From Pseudomonadota bacterium (GTDB taxonomy: Bacteria > Pseudomonadota > Gammaproteobacteria > Steroidobacterales > Steroidobacteraceae), in the NCBI GenBank assembly GCA_021809525.1, contig JAKAYU010000011.1, forward strand, positions 1 to 34,821: a DNA stretch of 34,821 nt. The letters run 5' to 3'. The position numbers and the translations under genes were made by a program. Shown piece after piece: positions 8,891 through 16,796 of the stretch (positions within the stretch are counted from its first letter, which is position 1; each line of letters opens with the position of its first letter). Below the pieces are notes generated by a model, which worked only from the letters and a program-made list of their open reading frames with translations, did no database searches and was not told the origin of the DNA.

Positions 8891-9578
8891 CGGCACCCTC
8901 TTCGATCATCTCCAGGATACGCTCGGCAGCTTCCTGCTCGGCGCGGCGGCGGCTCGAGCCACGCCCGCGCGAACTGAGCGCCAGGGCCTCGACCGCACAG
9001 CTCACCTCGAAAGTCTGCGCGTGCGGTTCGCCCTCGACGTGCTCGACAGTGTAGAGCGGAAGGGCGAGCGCGCGCGATTGCAGGTGCTCCTGCAGGCGGG
9101 TCTTGGGATCCTTCAGCGCCTCCGGCGGCGGCAGGGCCGCCACGCGCGGGGCGAGCAGGCGCAGGATCAGCGCCTCGGCGGCCTGGAGCCCGGCATCGAG
9201 GAACATCGCCCCGCAGAGCGCCTCGAAGGCATCGGCCAGAATCGACTGGCGGCGAAAGCCGCCGCTCTTGAGCTCCCCGGAGCCGAGCTGCAGCACCTCC
9301 CCGAGACCGAGCTGCCCGGCCACTTCGGCGAGCGGCTCGGCGCTGACCACCCGGGCGCGCAGCCGGCTCAAGTCCCCCTCGGTCGCCTCGGGAAAGCGCT
9401 CGAACAGGTGGTGCGCCACCGCGAGGTTGACCACCGCGTCACCGAGGAACTCGAGCCGCTCGTTGTTCGGCCCGGCGGCGCTGCGGTGCGTCAGGGCCGC
9501 GCGGAACAGCGCCGGCTCGCGCGGCGCATAGCCGAGCCGCGCGAGCAGCCAGCGCTGCGGCCACTGCCCGTTATCCAC
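8874..9578 (-). CDS. rnc: Ribonuclease III
   Basis: 234 residues. The RNase III signature NERLEFLGDAVV carries the catalytic Glu/Asp, and DAFEALCGAMFLDAG carries the second acidic pair. A C-terminal double-stranded-RNA-binding domain follows, ending in a basic/serine helix (SSRRRAEQEAAERIL). It cleaves double-stranded RNA in rRNA processing and mRNA control. It initiates at GTG (9576-9578), overlapping the DUF4845 stop by eight bases; no ATG option preserves the N-terminal helix. Confidence 0.95.
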   Translation of the reverse strand: MDNGQWPQRWLLARLGYAPREPALFRAALTHRSAAGPNNERLEFLGDAVVNLAVAHHLFERFPEATEGDLSRLRARVVSAEPLAEVAGQLGLGEVLQLGSGELKSGGFRRQSILADAFEALCGAMFLDAGLQAAEALILRLLAPRVAALPPPEALKDPKTRLQEHLQSRALALPLYTVEHVEGEPHAQTFEVSCAVEALALSSRGRGSSRRRAEQEAAERILEMIEEGADERHS

Positions 9579-9939
9579 TGCCGCTCACGGACACCGTCTT
9601 GTCGAAGGCCACCCGCAACGTGATATCGCCAAAGAGCGGCGCGTAGTCGTAGTAGGCCGCCTGCACCTTCCAGCCGGTCCCGGTGCGCCGGATGATCACG
9701 TCCTGCACCGAGGGGTAATTGACGCTGTCGATCTCGAAGTGGCGCGAGATGGCGGTCTGGATGTTGAACACGCTCGCCCCGCCGCCCCGGAACTGCCGCT
9801 GCACCTCATCGAGCGTGTGCGACACCTTCATGTAGTTCAGGTACACCGGCGCTAAGCGCATCCCGGCGTACAGGCACACGGCGAATGGTGTGAGCAGCAC
9901 CAGCCAGCCGATCAGAGTGATCCCGCGTTCTCGCCGCAT
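9571..9939 (-). CDS. DUF4845-family membrane-anchored protein
   Basis: 122 residues with a type-IV-pilin-like N-terminus (MRRERGITLIGWLVLL) giving one hydrophobic anchor at about residues 9-28, followed by a small soluble domain rich in beta-prone segments. The size and position between lepB and rnc match the DUF4845 family of gammaproteobacteria, whose function is unknown to me. The ATG at 9937-9939 is chosen because GGAGG sits eight bases ahead; a GTG two codons earlier is too close to it. The gap from lepB is 14 bases. Confidence 0.8.
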   Translation of the reverse strand: MRRERGITLIGWLVLLTPFAVCLYAGMRLAPVYLNYMKVSHTLDEVQRQFRGGGASVFNIQTAISRHFEIDSVNYPSVQDVIIRRTGTGWKVQAAYYDYAPLFGDITLRVAFDKTVSVSGSG

Positions 9940-9953
9940 CGCCACGCCCTCCG

Positions 9954-11048
9954 CTACTTGATCTTCATGCCGATCCGGCTCCAGATCGGCCCCCCTTTAC
10001 GGTGAATGTCCCAATTGAACCAGATGTAGGTCGCCTTGCCGACCAGGTTGCGCTCGGGCACGAAGCCCCACACCCGGCTGTCGTCGCTATTGTCCCGATT
10101 GTCGCCAATCATGACATAGTTTCGCGGCGGCACGTTCATCTCGACGACTTTCTGCTCGTAGAGCGGCTCGGCATCCGGCGGCGGCGTGCCGCCGCAGATG
10201 TACCCGCGCGCGTCCGAGCGCGGACAGGTCGGCAGCGGATCGTTGGTGACCTCGAGCGGCACCGGGCACAGCAGCACCTGGTGCACGTGGTTGTCCAGGT
10301 CCTCGGTGGCGATCTGCATGTTGCGGTAGCAGCCGTCGTTGTACAGGCCCGTGACCTTCAGCGGTATCTTCCTGCCGTTGATGATCAGCCGATCGTCGCG
10401 CACCAGCACATGGTCCCCCGGCAGGCCCACCACGCGTTTGATGTAGTCCTCGCGCGGATTGAGCGGATAGCGGAACACCGCCACGTCCCCGCGGTGCGGC
10501 TCGCCGGTGGCGAGGATCTTGGTGTGCGTGATCGGCAGGCGCAGCCCGTAGGCGAACTTCTCCACCACGATGAAGTCTCCGTCGAGCAGCGTCGGCATCA
10601 TCGAGTCCGACGGGATGCGGAACGGCTCGAACAGGAACGAGCGCACCAGCAGCACCGCGAGGGCCACCGGGAAGAAGCTGCGCGCGTAATCGACGGTGGT
10701 CGGCTCGGGCCGGGTGGCCGGGTCGTGCCCGGCGGCGCGCGCGGCAGCGGCGCGCCGGCGCGCGAGCAGCGCCGCATCGATCAGCCAGACGATTCCCGTG
10801 ACCACGCAGATGATGAGCAGCACCGCGCTGAAGTTCAGCGCCTCGGCCGCGAAGATGCGCAGCACCACCGCCACCAGCAGCACCGGCAGCGCCCGGTAGC
10901 ACCAGGCGGCGAGTGCCGGGTCCGGCGTGGGCGCAGCGCCGAGCGCACGGCGCGGCTTGAACAGCCAGTCATCGATCACGCAGATCAATCCCACCGGGAT
11001 CGCCAGCCAGGACAGGACGATGATCAGCTGCATCAGGATAGACGGCAT
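9954..11048 (-). CDS. lepB: Signal peptidase I
   Basis: 364 residues. Two N-terminal membrane segments precede the periplasmic catalytic domain. The nucleophile Ser is in RIPSDSMMPTLLDGDFI, the general-base Lys in DYIKRVVGLPGD, and box E in GDNRDNSDDSRVWGFV. The enzyme cleaves signal peptides of secreted proteins at the outer face of the inner membrane. It is longer than the E. coli enzyme (324), with extra sequence in the N-terminal cytoplasmic loop and in a cysteine-containing beta insertion. It follows lepA by 108 bp, as in many proteobacteria. Confidence 0.95.
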   Translation of the reverse strand: MPSILMQLIIVLSWLAIPVGLICVIDDWLFKPRRALGAAPTPDPALAAWCYRALPVLLVAVVLRIFAAEALNFSAVLLIICVVTGIVWLIDAALLARRRAAAARAAGHDPATRPEPTTVDYARSFFPVALAVLLVRSFLFEPFRIPSDSMMPTLLDGDFIVVEKFAYGLRLPITHTKILATGEPHRGDVAVFRYPLNPREDYIKRVVGLPGDHVLVRDDRLIINGRKIPLKVTGLYNDGCYRNMQIATEDLDNHVHQVLLCPVPLEVTNDPLPTCPRSDARGYICGGTPPPDAEPLYEQKVVEMNVPPRNYVMIGDNRDNSDDSRVWGFVPERNLVGKATYIWFNWDIHRKGGPIWSRIGMKIK

Positions 11049-11156
11049 GGCAACTCCATTGACGAGTTTGGGTACGACTCGGCAGCATCTGAGGGCGTGC
11101 GCCGGTGCATTGCCCGCAAGCGAGGGAACATTGGCAGAGGACTCCCGGCCGCCACG

Positions 11157-12950
11157 CTACTTGCGGCCGACCTTCAGCACGGCGAGGAACGCCTCCTGGG
11201 GAATCTCGACCCGACCGACCTGTTTCATGCGTTTTTTGCCTTCTTTTTGCTTCTCGAGGAGCTTGCGCTTGCGGCTGACGTCACCGCCGTAGCACTTGGC
11301 AAGCACGTTCTTGCGCAGCGCCTTGACCGTGGCGCGCGCGATGACCGCACTGCCGATCGCCGCCTGGACAGCCACTTCGAACATCTGTCGCGGAATGAGC
11401 TCCTGCATCTTGTCCACGAGCTCGCGGCCGCGCTGATAGGCGCTGTCGCGATGCACGATGATCGAGAGCGCATCGACCCGCTCGCCGTTGATTAGGATGT
11501 CGAGCTTCACGAGCGGGGCGGGCTGGAAGTGCGAGAACTCGTAATCGAAGGAGGCGTAGCCGCGGCTGACCGACTTCAGCCGGTCGAAGAAATCCAGCAC
11601 CACCTCGGCGAGCGGCAGCTCGTACTGCAGGGAGACCTGCGTGCCGAGGTACTGCATCTTCTTCTGCGCGCCACGCTTGTCCGTGCACAGCTTCAGCACC
11701 GCCCCGACGTGATCGGGCGGCACGAGGATGTTGGCGATGATGATCGGCTCGCGGATCTGCTCGATCTGGTTCAAGGGCGGCAGCTTCGAGGGGTTGTCGA
11801 TGTACTCGACCTGCCCATCGGTGCGCGCCACCTCGTAGACCACCGTCGGGGCGCTGGTGACGAGGTCCAGGTGGTATTCGCGCTCGAGCCGCTCCTGCAC
11901 GATGTCCATGTGCAGCAGGCCGAGAAAGCCGCAGCGGAAGCCGAAGCCGAGCGCACCGGAGACCTCCGGCTCGTAGTGCAGCGCCGAGTCATTCAGCCGC
12001 AGCTTCGCCAGGGCGTCGCGGAAGCTCTCGTAGTCCTCGGAATTGACCGGAAAGAGTCCGGCGAACACCCGCGGCTTGATCTGGCGGAACCCAGGCAGCG
12101 CCGTGGCGGCGGGCCGGTTCTCGAGCGTGATGGTATCGCCCACCGGCGCCCCATCGATCTCCTTGATGCCGGCGACGATGAAGCCCACATCCCCGGCCGA
12201 GAGCCGCTGCTCGACGATGGGCTTGGGTGTGAAGCGCCCCAGCCGATCGACGGTGTGCGCGCGCCCGGTGGACACCACGCGGATCTTCTCTCCGCTCGCC
12301 ACACTGCCGTTGACGACGCGTACCAGCGAGACGACCCCGACGTAATTGTCGAACCAGGAGTCGATGATCAGCGCCTGCAGGGGCGCCTCGGGAGCCCCGC
12401 GCGGGGCCGGAATGCGCCGGATCAGCGCCTCGAGCAGCGCCTCGACGCCCTCGCCGGTCTTGGCGCTCACGCGCAGCGCATCGTGCGCTTCGATGCCGAT
12501 GATCTCCTCGATCTCGCGCATCACGCGCTCGGGATCCGCCGACGGCAGGTCGATCTTGTTGATGACCGGCACGACCTCCAGGCCCTGCTCGATCGCCGTG
12601 TAGCAGTTCGCGACGCTCTGCGCCTCGACGCCCTGGGAGGCATCGACCACCAGCAGCGCCCCGTCGCAGGCGGCGAGCGAGCGGGACACCTCGTAGGAGA
12701 AATCGACGTGCCCGGGGGTATCGATCATGTTCAGCTGGTAACGCTGCCCGTCATGGGCGTCGTAATAGAGCGTGACGCTCTGCGCCTTGATGGTGATGCC
12801 CCGTTCGCGCTCGAGGTCCATCGAATCGAGCACCTGAGAGTGCATCTCGCGCTCTTCGAGCCCGCGGCAGAGCTGAATGAACCGATCGGCCAGCGTGGAC
12901 TTGCCGTGATCGACGTGAGCGATGATGCAAAAATTACGTATGAGCCGCAT
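11157..12950 (-). CDS. lepA: Elongation factor 4 (LepA)
   Basis: 597 residues, the usual LepA length. GTP-binding motifs are [17 protein letters not shown] and NKIDLP, followed by EF-G-like domains and the LepA-specific C-terminus ending [20 protein letters not shown]. LepA acts on ribosomes and affects translation and 30S assembly. It starts [27 protein letters not shown]-like -10 lies about 50 bp upstream, so lepA-lepB probably has its own promoter in addition to read-through from the rpoE cluster. Confidence 0.97.
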   Translation of the reverse strand: MRLIRNFCIIAHVDHGKSTLADRFIQLCRGLEEREMHSQVLDSMDLERERGITIKAQSVTLYYDAHDGQRYQLNMIDTPGHVDFSYEVSRSLAACDGALLVVDASQGVEAQSVANCYTAIEQGLEVVPVINKIDLPSADPERVMREIEEIIGIEAHDALRVSAKTGEGVEALLEALIRRIPAPRGAPEAPLQALIIDSWFDNYVGVVSLVRVVNGSVASGEKIRVVSTGRAHTVDRLGRFTPKPIVEQRLSAGDVGFIVAGIKEIDGAPVGDTITLENRPAATALPGFRQIKPRVFAGLFPVNSEDYESFRDALAKLRLNDSALHYEPEVSGALGFGFRCGFLGLLHMDIVQERLEREYHLDLVTSAPTVVYEVARTDGQVEYIDNPSKLPPLNQIEQIREPIIIANILVPPDHVGAVLKLCTDKRGAQKKMQYLGTQVSLQYELPLAEVVLDFFDRLKSVSRGYASFDYEFSHFQPAPLVKLDILINGERVDALSIIVHRDSAYQRGRELVDKMQELIPRQMFEVAVQAAIGSAVIARATVKALRKNVLAKCYGGDVSRKRKLLEKQKEGKKRMKQVGRVEIPQEAFLAVLKVGRK

Positions 12951-12998
12951 GAATCCGGGCCGCGTTTTCTGCCGCGCCAGATTGTCAGCGGCGGGCGG

Positions 12999-13004
12999 AT
13001 TATA
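12999..13004 (-). promoter_or_regulatory. Candidate -10 box for lepA-lepB
   Basis: On the minus strand a perfect TATAAT occurs about 50 bp before the lepA start, within the 130-bp gap after the glutaredoxin-like gene. No good -35 hexamer is seen at 16-18 bp spacing, so this is only a plausible sigma-70-type site. Confidence 0.4.
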
Positions 13005-13080
13005 CCTGCTGATTCGCGCTGATTACGCTCTACTTGCGCCCGTTCGCGCCGCCCGGGCGTGCCCCGGGGCGCACCACCGC

Positions 13081-13329
13081 TCAGGCGCCCGCGAGTCGCT
13101 TGTGCAGCGCGGCGCCATCGAAGCGGAACCGGCACACCATCGCCCCATCGAGCAGCAGCACCGGCACCTGCAGCCCATAGCGGCGCTGCAGCTCGGCATC
13201 GCTGTCGACGTCGAGCTGCTCTAGCGGCGGCAGGCTGGCCTGCTCGCCGAACGCGCGCAGCGCCGCGAGCATCTCGTCGCAGAGCAGGCAGTCGCGGCGG
13301 TAGATCAGCGTCAGGGTAGCCCCACTCAT
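13081..13329 (-). CDS. Glutaredoxin-like protein (DUF836 family)
   Basis: 82 residues: a beta strand (ATLTLIYRRDC), the CLLC redox motif, then DVDSDAELQRRYGLQVPVLL with the cis-proline, as in small thioredoxin-fold proteins of the DUF836/Glrx-like family. It probably performs thiol-disulfide chemistry in the cytosol; partners are unknown. The ATG overlaps the rseB stop as ATGA, tying its expression to the rpoE operon. Confidence 0.85.
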   Translation of the reverse strand: MSGATLTLIYRRDCLLCDEMLAALRAFGEQASLPPLEQLDVDSDAELQRRYGLQVPVLLLDGAMVCRFRFDGAALHKRLAGA

Positions 13330-14369
13330 GGTGGCGGCATCGCATGGGCGAACGGACCGCCCGGCGGCGCCGAGTACGAGCCGGGCCGGGCCCGCACTGA
13401 CACGGCAATGGAGCGCACGGTGCGCGCCGGCGCCTCGCCCACCGCGGTGACGCGGTGGCCGTCAACGAACGTCGAGAACACGTAGGAGGCGCCCATGTGC
13501 GCCCATTCTACCGCCGGAGGATGGGTGTGCGTGTGCGCGTGCGCCGGGCGCGCCACGAACACCGACACCGACGCGAGGCCGTCGGTATACACGAGGTGCT
13601 CGACCGGCCCGAGGGCCCCCGGCATGCTCTGCGCCACGTGCGTGGCCATGTGGAAGCCCGGCGGCAGCCACAGCGCGTGCCACACCAGACCGCTGTTTTT
13701 CTGCGGCGGCGGGCTCTGGGTGCGCAGCCAGCGGTAGCCGGCCGTCGAGAGGTGCGGCTGGAAGGCCGAATCGGGGATGTTCCGGTCGATCTTGAGGGTG
13801 GCGAAGACGATCTGTTCGATCACTCGCCCGCCGTGACGCGCGTCCCACAGCTGGATCTTCAGCGGCATCCCGGCCCGATCGATCCACAGCCGGTATCCAT
13901 AGCGGTAATGATCGCGCGGCATGACGGTGATCAGGCGCGTGAGGTGCTGATCGATGCGCTCCTGCGCCCCTTCGTGCAGCGCGTAGAAGCGCTGGGTCTG
14001 CTTGTTGAGGATCGGGATGGTGCCGATGAGCGAGCGCTTGGAGGGGATGTGCTCGACCAGCACCTCGCGTTTGTCGGGCAGGTAGCACGTCAGATCCGAG
14101 CCGGTACGGATGAACTCCCGGCCGGAGCCGTCGAGGGACACGAGCCGTTCGGAGACCACCCCGTTCTTCAGGCGATGGATGATCCGCAGCATCTGCACCC
14201 GTCCGCCCACCCAATGGGCGAAGGTGCCTTCGTAATCCAGGGTGGTGAGCGCGTGGTTCATGCGCTCGAGCCACTGCGCCGGCTGTCCGGCGAGCGCGAC
14301 GGCGCCGCCGAACACCCACAGCACCGCCCAGGCGCCGAGCCGCTCGCTAGTGCGGATGCCGCGTCGCAT
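13326..14369 (-). CDS. rseB: Sigma-E factor regulatory protein RseB/MucB
   Basis: 347 residues with a signal peptide (MRRGIRTSERLGAWAVLWVF, cleavage near ALAGQ). The lipoprotein-like fold is visible as WLERMNHALTTLDYEGTF and the MLRIIHR...ERLVSLDG stretch typical of RseB. RseB binds the periplasmic part of RseA and shields it from DegS until mislocalised lipids or porins relieve it. The ATG at 14367-14369 overlaps the rseA 3' end; a GTG six codons upstream is an alternative. A histidine run (HAHTHTHPP, about residue 287) is unusual for the family and is encoded by a GTGTGC-type repeat. Confidence 0.92.
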   Translation of the reverse strand: MRRGIRTSERLGAWAVLWVFGGAVALAGQPAQWLERMNHALTTLDYEGTFAHWVGGRVQMLRIIHRLKNGVVSERLVSLDGSGREFIRTGSDLTCYLPDKREVLVEHIPSKRSLIGTIPILNKQTQRFYALHEGAQERIDQHLTRLITVMPRDHYRYGYRLWIDRAGMPLKIQLWDARHGGRVIEQIVFATLKIDRNIPDSAFQPHLSTAGYRWLRTQSPPPQKNSGLVWHALWLPPGFHMATHVAQSMPGALGPVEHLVYTDGLASVSVFVARPAHAHTHTHPPAVEWAHMGASYVFSTFVDGHRVTAVGEAPARTVRSIAVSVRARPGSYSAPPGGPFAHAMPPP

Positions 14370-14988
14370 GGCTATGCCCGGCGGCACGCCGATGGGACGG
14401 GAGGGGCGCGCTCAGGGAGCCCGCCTCACTGACCATCAGCGAGGACAACAGACTCCCGCCGCTGATCGGCCAGGAGTAGGCGCTGTGCGCCACGACATAA
14501 TCGGCCAGCTGGGTCGGCGGCATCGGCGTCACGGGCTGCGCCGATACCGGCGGCACGACATAACTATCGCTCGCACCGCCCTGCGTCCCAGCCGCAGGCG
14601 CGCTCACGCTGGCAACGCTCATCACCGCAGTACCCGACGGGGCCAGGGCGTGCGCGCGCAGCCACAGGATCGAGAGGGCCGCGACTCCCGCCGCCACCCC
14701 CGCCCCGGAAACCATGCGCACCCACGGGGAGGCCGACCACCGCGCCGCACCGCTTCTCGAGGCGAGCAGCGGCTCGTGGGTCAGGGCGGCATTGACGCGT
14801 CCGGCGAGCGAACTCTGCAGCACCACGCCGCGTTCGGCGCGGATCACCGCGCCGATGAGCGCGTAGCGGCCCCAGCGCGCCTTGAGCCCCTCGTCGCGCG
14901 AGAGGCGCCGGGCGAACAGCTCGCATTCGGCGGCCGGCAGCTCGTCATCGAACATGGCGGAGAGCTGACTGTCGAGTTCCTCGTTCAT
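14347..14988 (-). CDS. rseA: Anti-sigma-E factor RseA
   Basis: 213 residues. The N-terminal cytosolic anti-sigma domain starts MNEELDSQLSAMFDDELPAA and contains LSRDEGLKARWGRYALIG, conserved in RseA/MucA. A single membrane segment lies near residues 94-111 (MVSGAGVAAGVAALSILWL) and about 100 residues face the periplasm. It holds RpoE inactive until DegS and RseP cleave it. The start overlaps the rpoE stop as ATGA. The C-terminus ends in a histidine-rich tail (HRRAAGHSHATRHPH), not typical of characterised RseA proteins as I know them. Confidence 0.9.
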   Translation of the reverse strand: MNEELDSQLSAMFDDELPAAECELFARRLSRDEGLKARWGRYALIGAVIRAERGVVLQSSLAGRVNAALTHEPLLASRSGAARWSASPWVRMVSGAGVAAGVAALSILWLRAHALAPSGTAVMSVASVSAPAAGTQGGASDSYVVPPVSAQPVTPMPPTQLADYVVAHSAYSWPISGGSLLSSLMVSEAGSLSAPLPSHRRAAGHSHATRHPH

Positions 14989-15593
14989 CCGAGTTCCTCC
15001 GTACGGCCGAGGCCCCCTTCGAACACCTCGCGCAGCTGGCGGTCGATCGCCTCGCGCGCCCGAAAAATGCGCGACCGGACGGTGCCGACCGGGCAGCCCA
15101 TGGTGGCCGCGATCTGCTCGTAGGACAGCCCCTCGAGCTCGCGCAGCACGATCGCGGTGCGCAGATCCTCCGGCAACTGCTCGATCGCGCCGTTGACGGT
15201 CTGGCGGATCTCGTCGGTGAGCACCAGCCCCTCGGGGGTCTCGGAATCCTTCAGTCGGCCTTGCATATCGTAGGACTCATCGATGCTGTCACGGTCGAAG
15301 TCGTAGTCGACGGGACTACGGTCACGGGAAACCACCGCGTTCTTGGCGGTATTGATGGCGATGCGGTACAGCCAGGTGTAAAAGGCGCTCTCGCCGCGAA
15401 ACTGCGGCAGTGCGCGGTAGGCCTTGATGAAGGCCTCCTGGGCGATATCCTCGGCCTCGGCCGGGTTACGGACATAGCGCGTCACCAGCTTGACCAACTT
15501 GTGCTGGTACTTCAGCACCAGCACGTCGAAAGCGCCCTTATCGCCTCGCTGTACCCGGCGAACCAGGCTCAAATCGCTGACATCGGCGCTCAT
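14985..15593 (-). CDS. rpoE: RNA polymerase sigma factor RpoE (sigma-E/AlgU type)
   Basis: 202 residues, ECF sigma factor. Region 2 includes KYQHKLVKLVTRYV and the promoter-melting DIAQEAFIKAYRALPQFRGE. Region 4 is EQLPEDLRTAIVLRELEGLS with the helix-turn-helix PVGTVRSRIFRAREAI. It directs transcription of envelope-stress genes. It is followed by rseA and rseB in an overlapping operon and preceded by a sequence matching its own promoter consensus, which implies autoregulation. Confidence 0.97.
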   Translation of the reverse strand: MSADVSDLSLVRRVQRGDKGAFDVLVLKYQHKLVKLVTRYVRNPAEAEDIAQEAFIKAYRALPQFRGESAFYTWLYRIAINTAKNAVVSRDRSPVDYDFDRDSIDESYDMQGRLKDSETPEGLVLTDEIRQTVNGAIEQLPEDLRTAIVLRELEGLSYEQIAATMGCPVGTVRSRIFRAREAIDRQLREVFEGGLGRTEELG

Positions 15594-15642
15594 TGCGCGC
15601 CCTCTGCTCCTGAATAAGGAAGGCCGCTCGCGCCGCGACCTG

Positions 15643-15671
15643 AATAGACACTGAATCTTTGGATAAGTTCA
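15643..15671 (-). promoter_or_regulatory. Sigma-E-type promoter of rpoE-rseA-rseB
   Basis: On the minus strand a -35 element TGAACTT (GAACTT at 15665-15670) is separated by 16 bases from TCTAT (15644-15648) within GTCTATT. The sigma-E consensus, as known from enteric and pseudomonad sigma-E/AlgU, is GAACTT-16/17-TCTGA/TCTAA. The -10 lies about 50 bp before the rpoE start. Autoregulation of rpoE from such a promoter is known elsewhere; here it is inferred. Confidence 0.75.
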
Positions 15672-15686
15672 GATGTCCTCACTTTC

Positions 15687-15708
15687 TTCCCGCATCCTGG
15701 TCCGGGAA
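15687..15708. repeat. Small hairpin between sdhE and rpoE
   Basis: TTCCCG (15687-15692) pairs with CGGGAA (15703-15708) over a ten-base loop. It lies after the sdhE stop and just upstream of the rpoE promoter. No T-run follows on the minus strand, so at most it is a weak or factor-assisted terminator. Confidence 0.3.
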
Positions 15709-15719
15709 TCTGACCTCGA

Positions 15720-15995
15720 TCATGCCCGAGGGGGCACCGCGGCGCCACCGGTGCTGCGGATGCGCCCGGCGAGCGCCGCCAGCTGCGGGTCGGCGGGCAC
15801 CGCCCCCGCGAGCAGGTAGCCGGCGAGCTGCGGGTCGGGCAGCTCGAGCAGGCGGGCGAGAACGGCCCGCTCGGCGGGGCTCGCATCGGGCAGCGCGGCC
15901 GCCGCATAGCGCTCGAGCAGCACGTCGAGCTCCTTCAGACCGCGCCGGCAGCGCCACAACAGCCGCCGTCCCTCGGCATCGAGCACCGCCGCCAC
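15720..15995 (-). CDS. sdhE: FAD assembly factor SdhE
   Basis: About 91 residues. The RGxxE motif of SdhE/SDHAF2 is seen in RLLWRCRRGLKELDVLLERY, followed by the short helical bundle (LARLLELPDPQLAGYLLAG). SdhE promotes covalent FAD attachment to SdhA. It follows sdhB by five bases. The GTG at 15993-15995 is the first possible start after the sdhB stop; a second GTG is three codons later. The same frame is open upstream inside sdhB, but that part is not SdhE-like. Confidence 0.88.
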   Translation of the reverse strand: MAAVLDAEGRRLLWRCRRGLKELDVLLERYAAAALPDASPAERAVLARLLELPDPQLAGYLLAGAVPADPQLAALAGRIRSTGGAAVPPRA

Positions 15996-16000
15996 CGGCG

Positions 16001-16783
16001 TCAGCTTTGCCGCTGCACGAGCATCTTCTTGATCTCGGCAATGGCTTTGGCGGGGTTGAGGTCCTTCGGACACACGTCCGTGCAGTTCATGATGGTGTGG
16101 CAGCGATACAGCTTGAACGGATCCTCGAGCGCATCGAGACGCTCCCCGGTCGCCTCGTCGCGGCTGTCGATGATCCAGCGGTAGGCGGCGAGCAGCGCCG
16201 CGGGCCCGAGGTACCGCTCGCTGTTCCACCAGTAGCTCGGGCAGGCCGTCGAGCAGCACGCGCACAGGATGCACGCGGCCGGCCGGTCGATCTTCTCCTG
16301 CTCCTCCTTCGACTGCAGCCGCTCGCCGTCGGGCGGCGCCGGCGTGTCCGTCATGAGCCACGGCTTGACCGAGGCGTACTGGGCGTAGAACTGGGTGAGG
16401 TCCGGCACCAGATCCTTCACCACCGGCATGTGCGGCAGCGGGTAGATGCGGATCTCGCGCCCGAGATCCTGCAGGGAGGTCGTGCAGGCGAGGCGATTGA
16501 CCCCGTCGATGTTCATCGCGCACGAGCCGCAGATGCCCTCGCGGCAGGAGCGGCGGAAGGTGAGCGACGCATCGACGCTGTCTTTGATGCGGATCAGCGC
16601 ATCGAGCACCATCGGGCCGCACTCGGCGAGGTCGAGCTCGAAGGTGTCCACGCGCGGGTTCTCGCCCGAGGACGGCTCGAAGCGGTAGATGCGCAACGTG
16701 CGCACCTCGCGCGCCCCGTCCGGCGCCTTGTGGGTGATCCCGGTGCGGATGCGCGAGTTGGGAGGCAGTCGGAACTCAGCCAT
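16001..16783 (-). CDS. sdhB: Succinate dehydrogenase iron-sulfur subunit
   Basis: 260 residues. The 2Fe-2S site is [16 protein letters not shown] with a later Cys (RLACTT), the 4Fe-4S site is [12 protein letters not shown], and the 3Fe-4S site is [12 protein letters not shown]. It carries electrons from the FAD of SdhA to the membrane quinone site. Starts [12 protein letters not shown]. It lies 13 bases after sdhA and ends five bases before sdhE. Length is a little greater than the E. coli subunit (238), like alphaproteobacterial and mitochondrial SdhB, with an acidic/lysine insertion between the first two clusters. Confidence 0.96.
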   Translation of the reverse strand: MAEFRLPPNSRIRTGITHKAPDGAREVRTLRIYRFEPSSGENPRVDTFELDLAECGPMVLDALIRIKDSVDASLTFRRSCREGICGSCAMNIDGVNRLACTTSLQDLGREIRIYPLPHMPVVKDLVPDLTQFYAQYASVKPWLMTDTPAPPDGERLQSKEEQEKIDRPAACILCACCSTACPSYWWNSERYLGPAALLAAYRWIIDSRDEATGERLDALEDPFKLYRCHTIMNCTDVCPKDLNPAKAIAEIKKMLVQRQS

Positions 16784-16796
16784 CGGAAACCCTTGC

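Noticed and set aside
10002-11495. Very long antisense frames opposite lepB, lepA, sdhA, lysS, recJ and others
   Set aside because: High GC content leaves few stops in antisense frames. These have arginine/alanine-rich, family-less translations and lie opposite well-identified genes.
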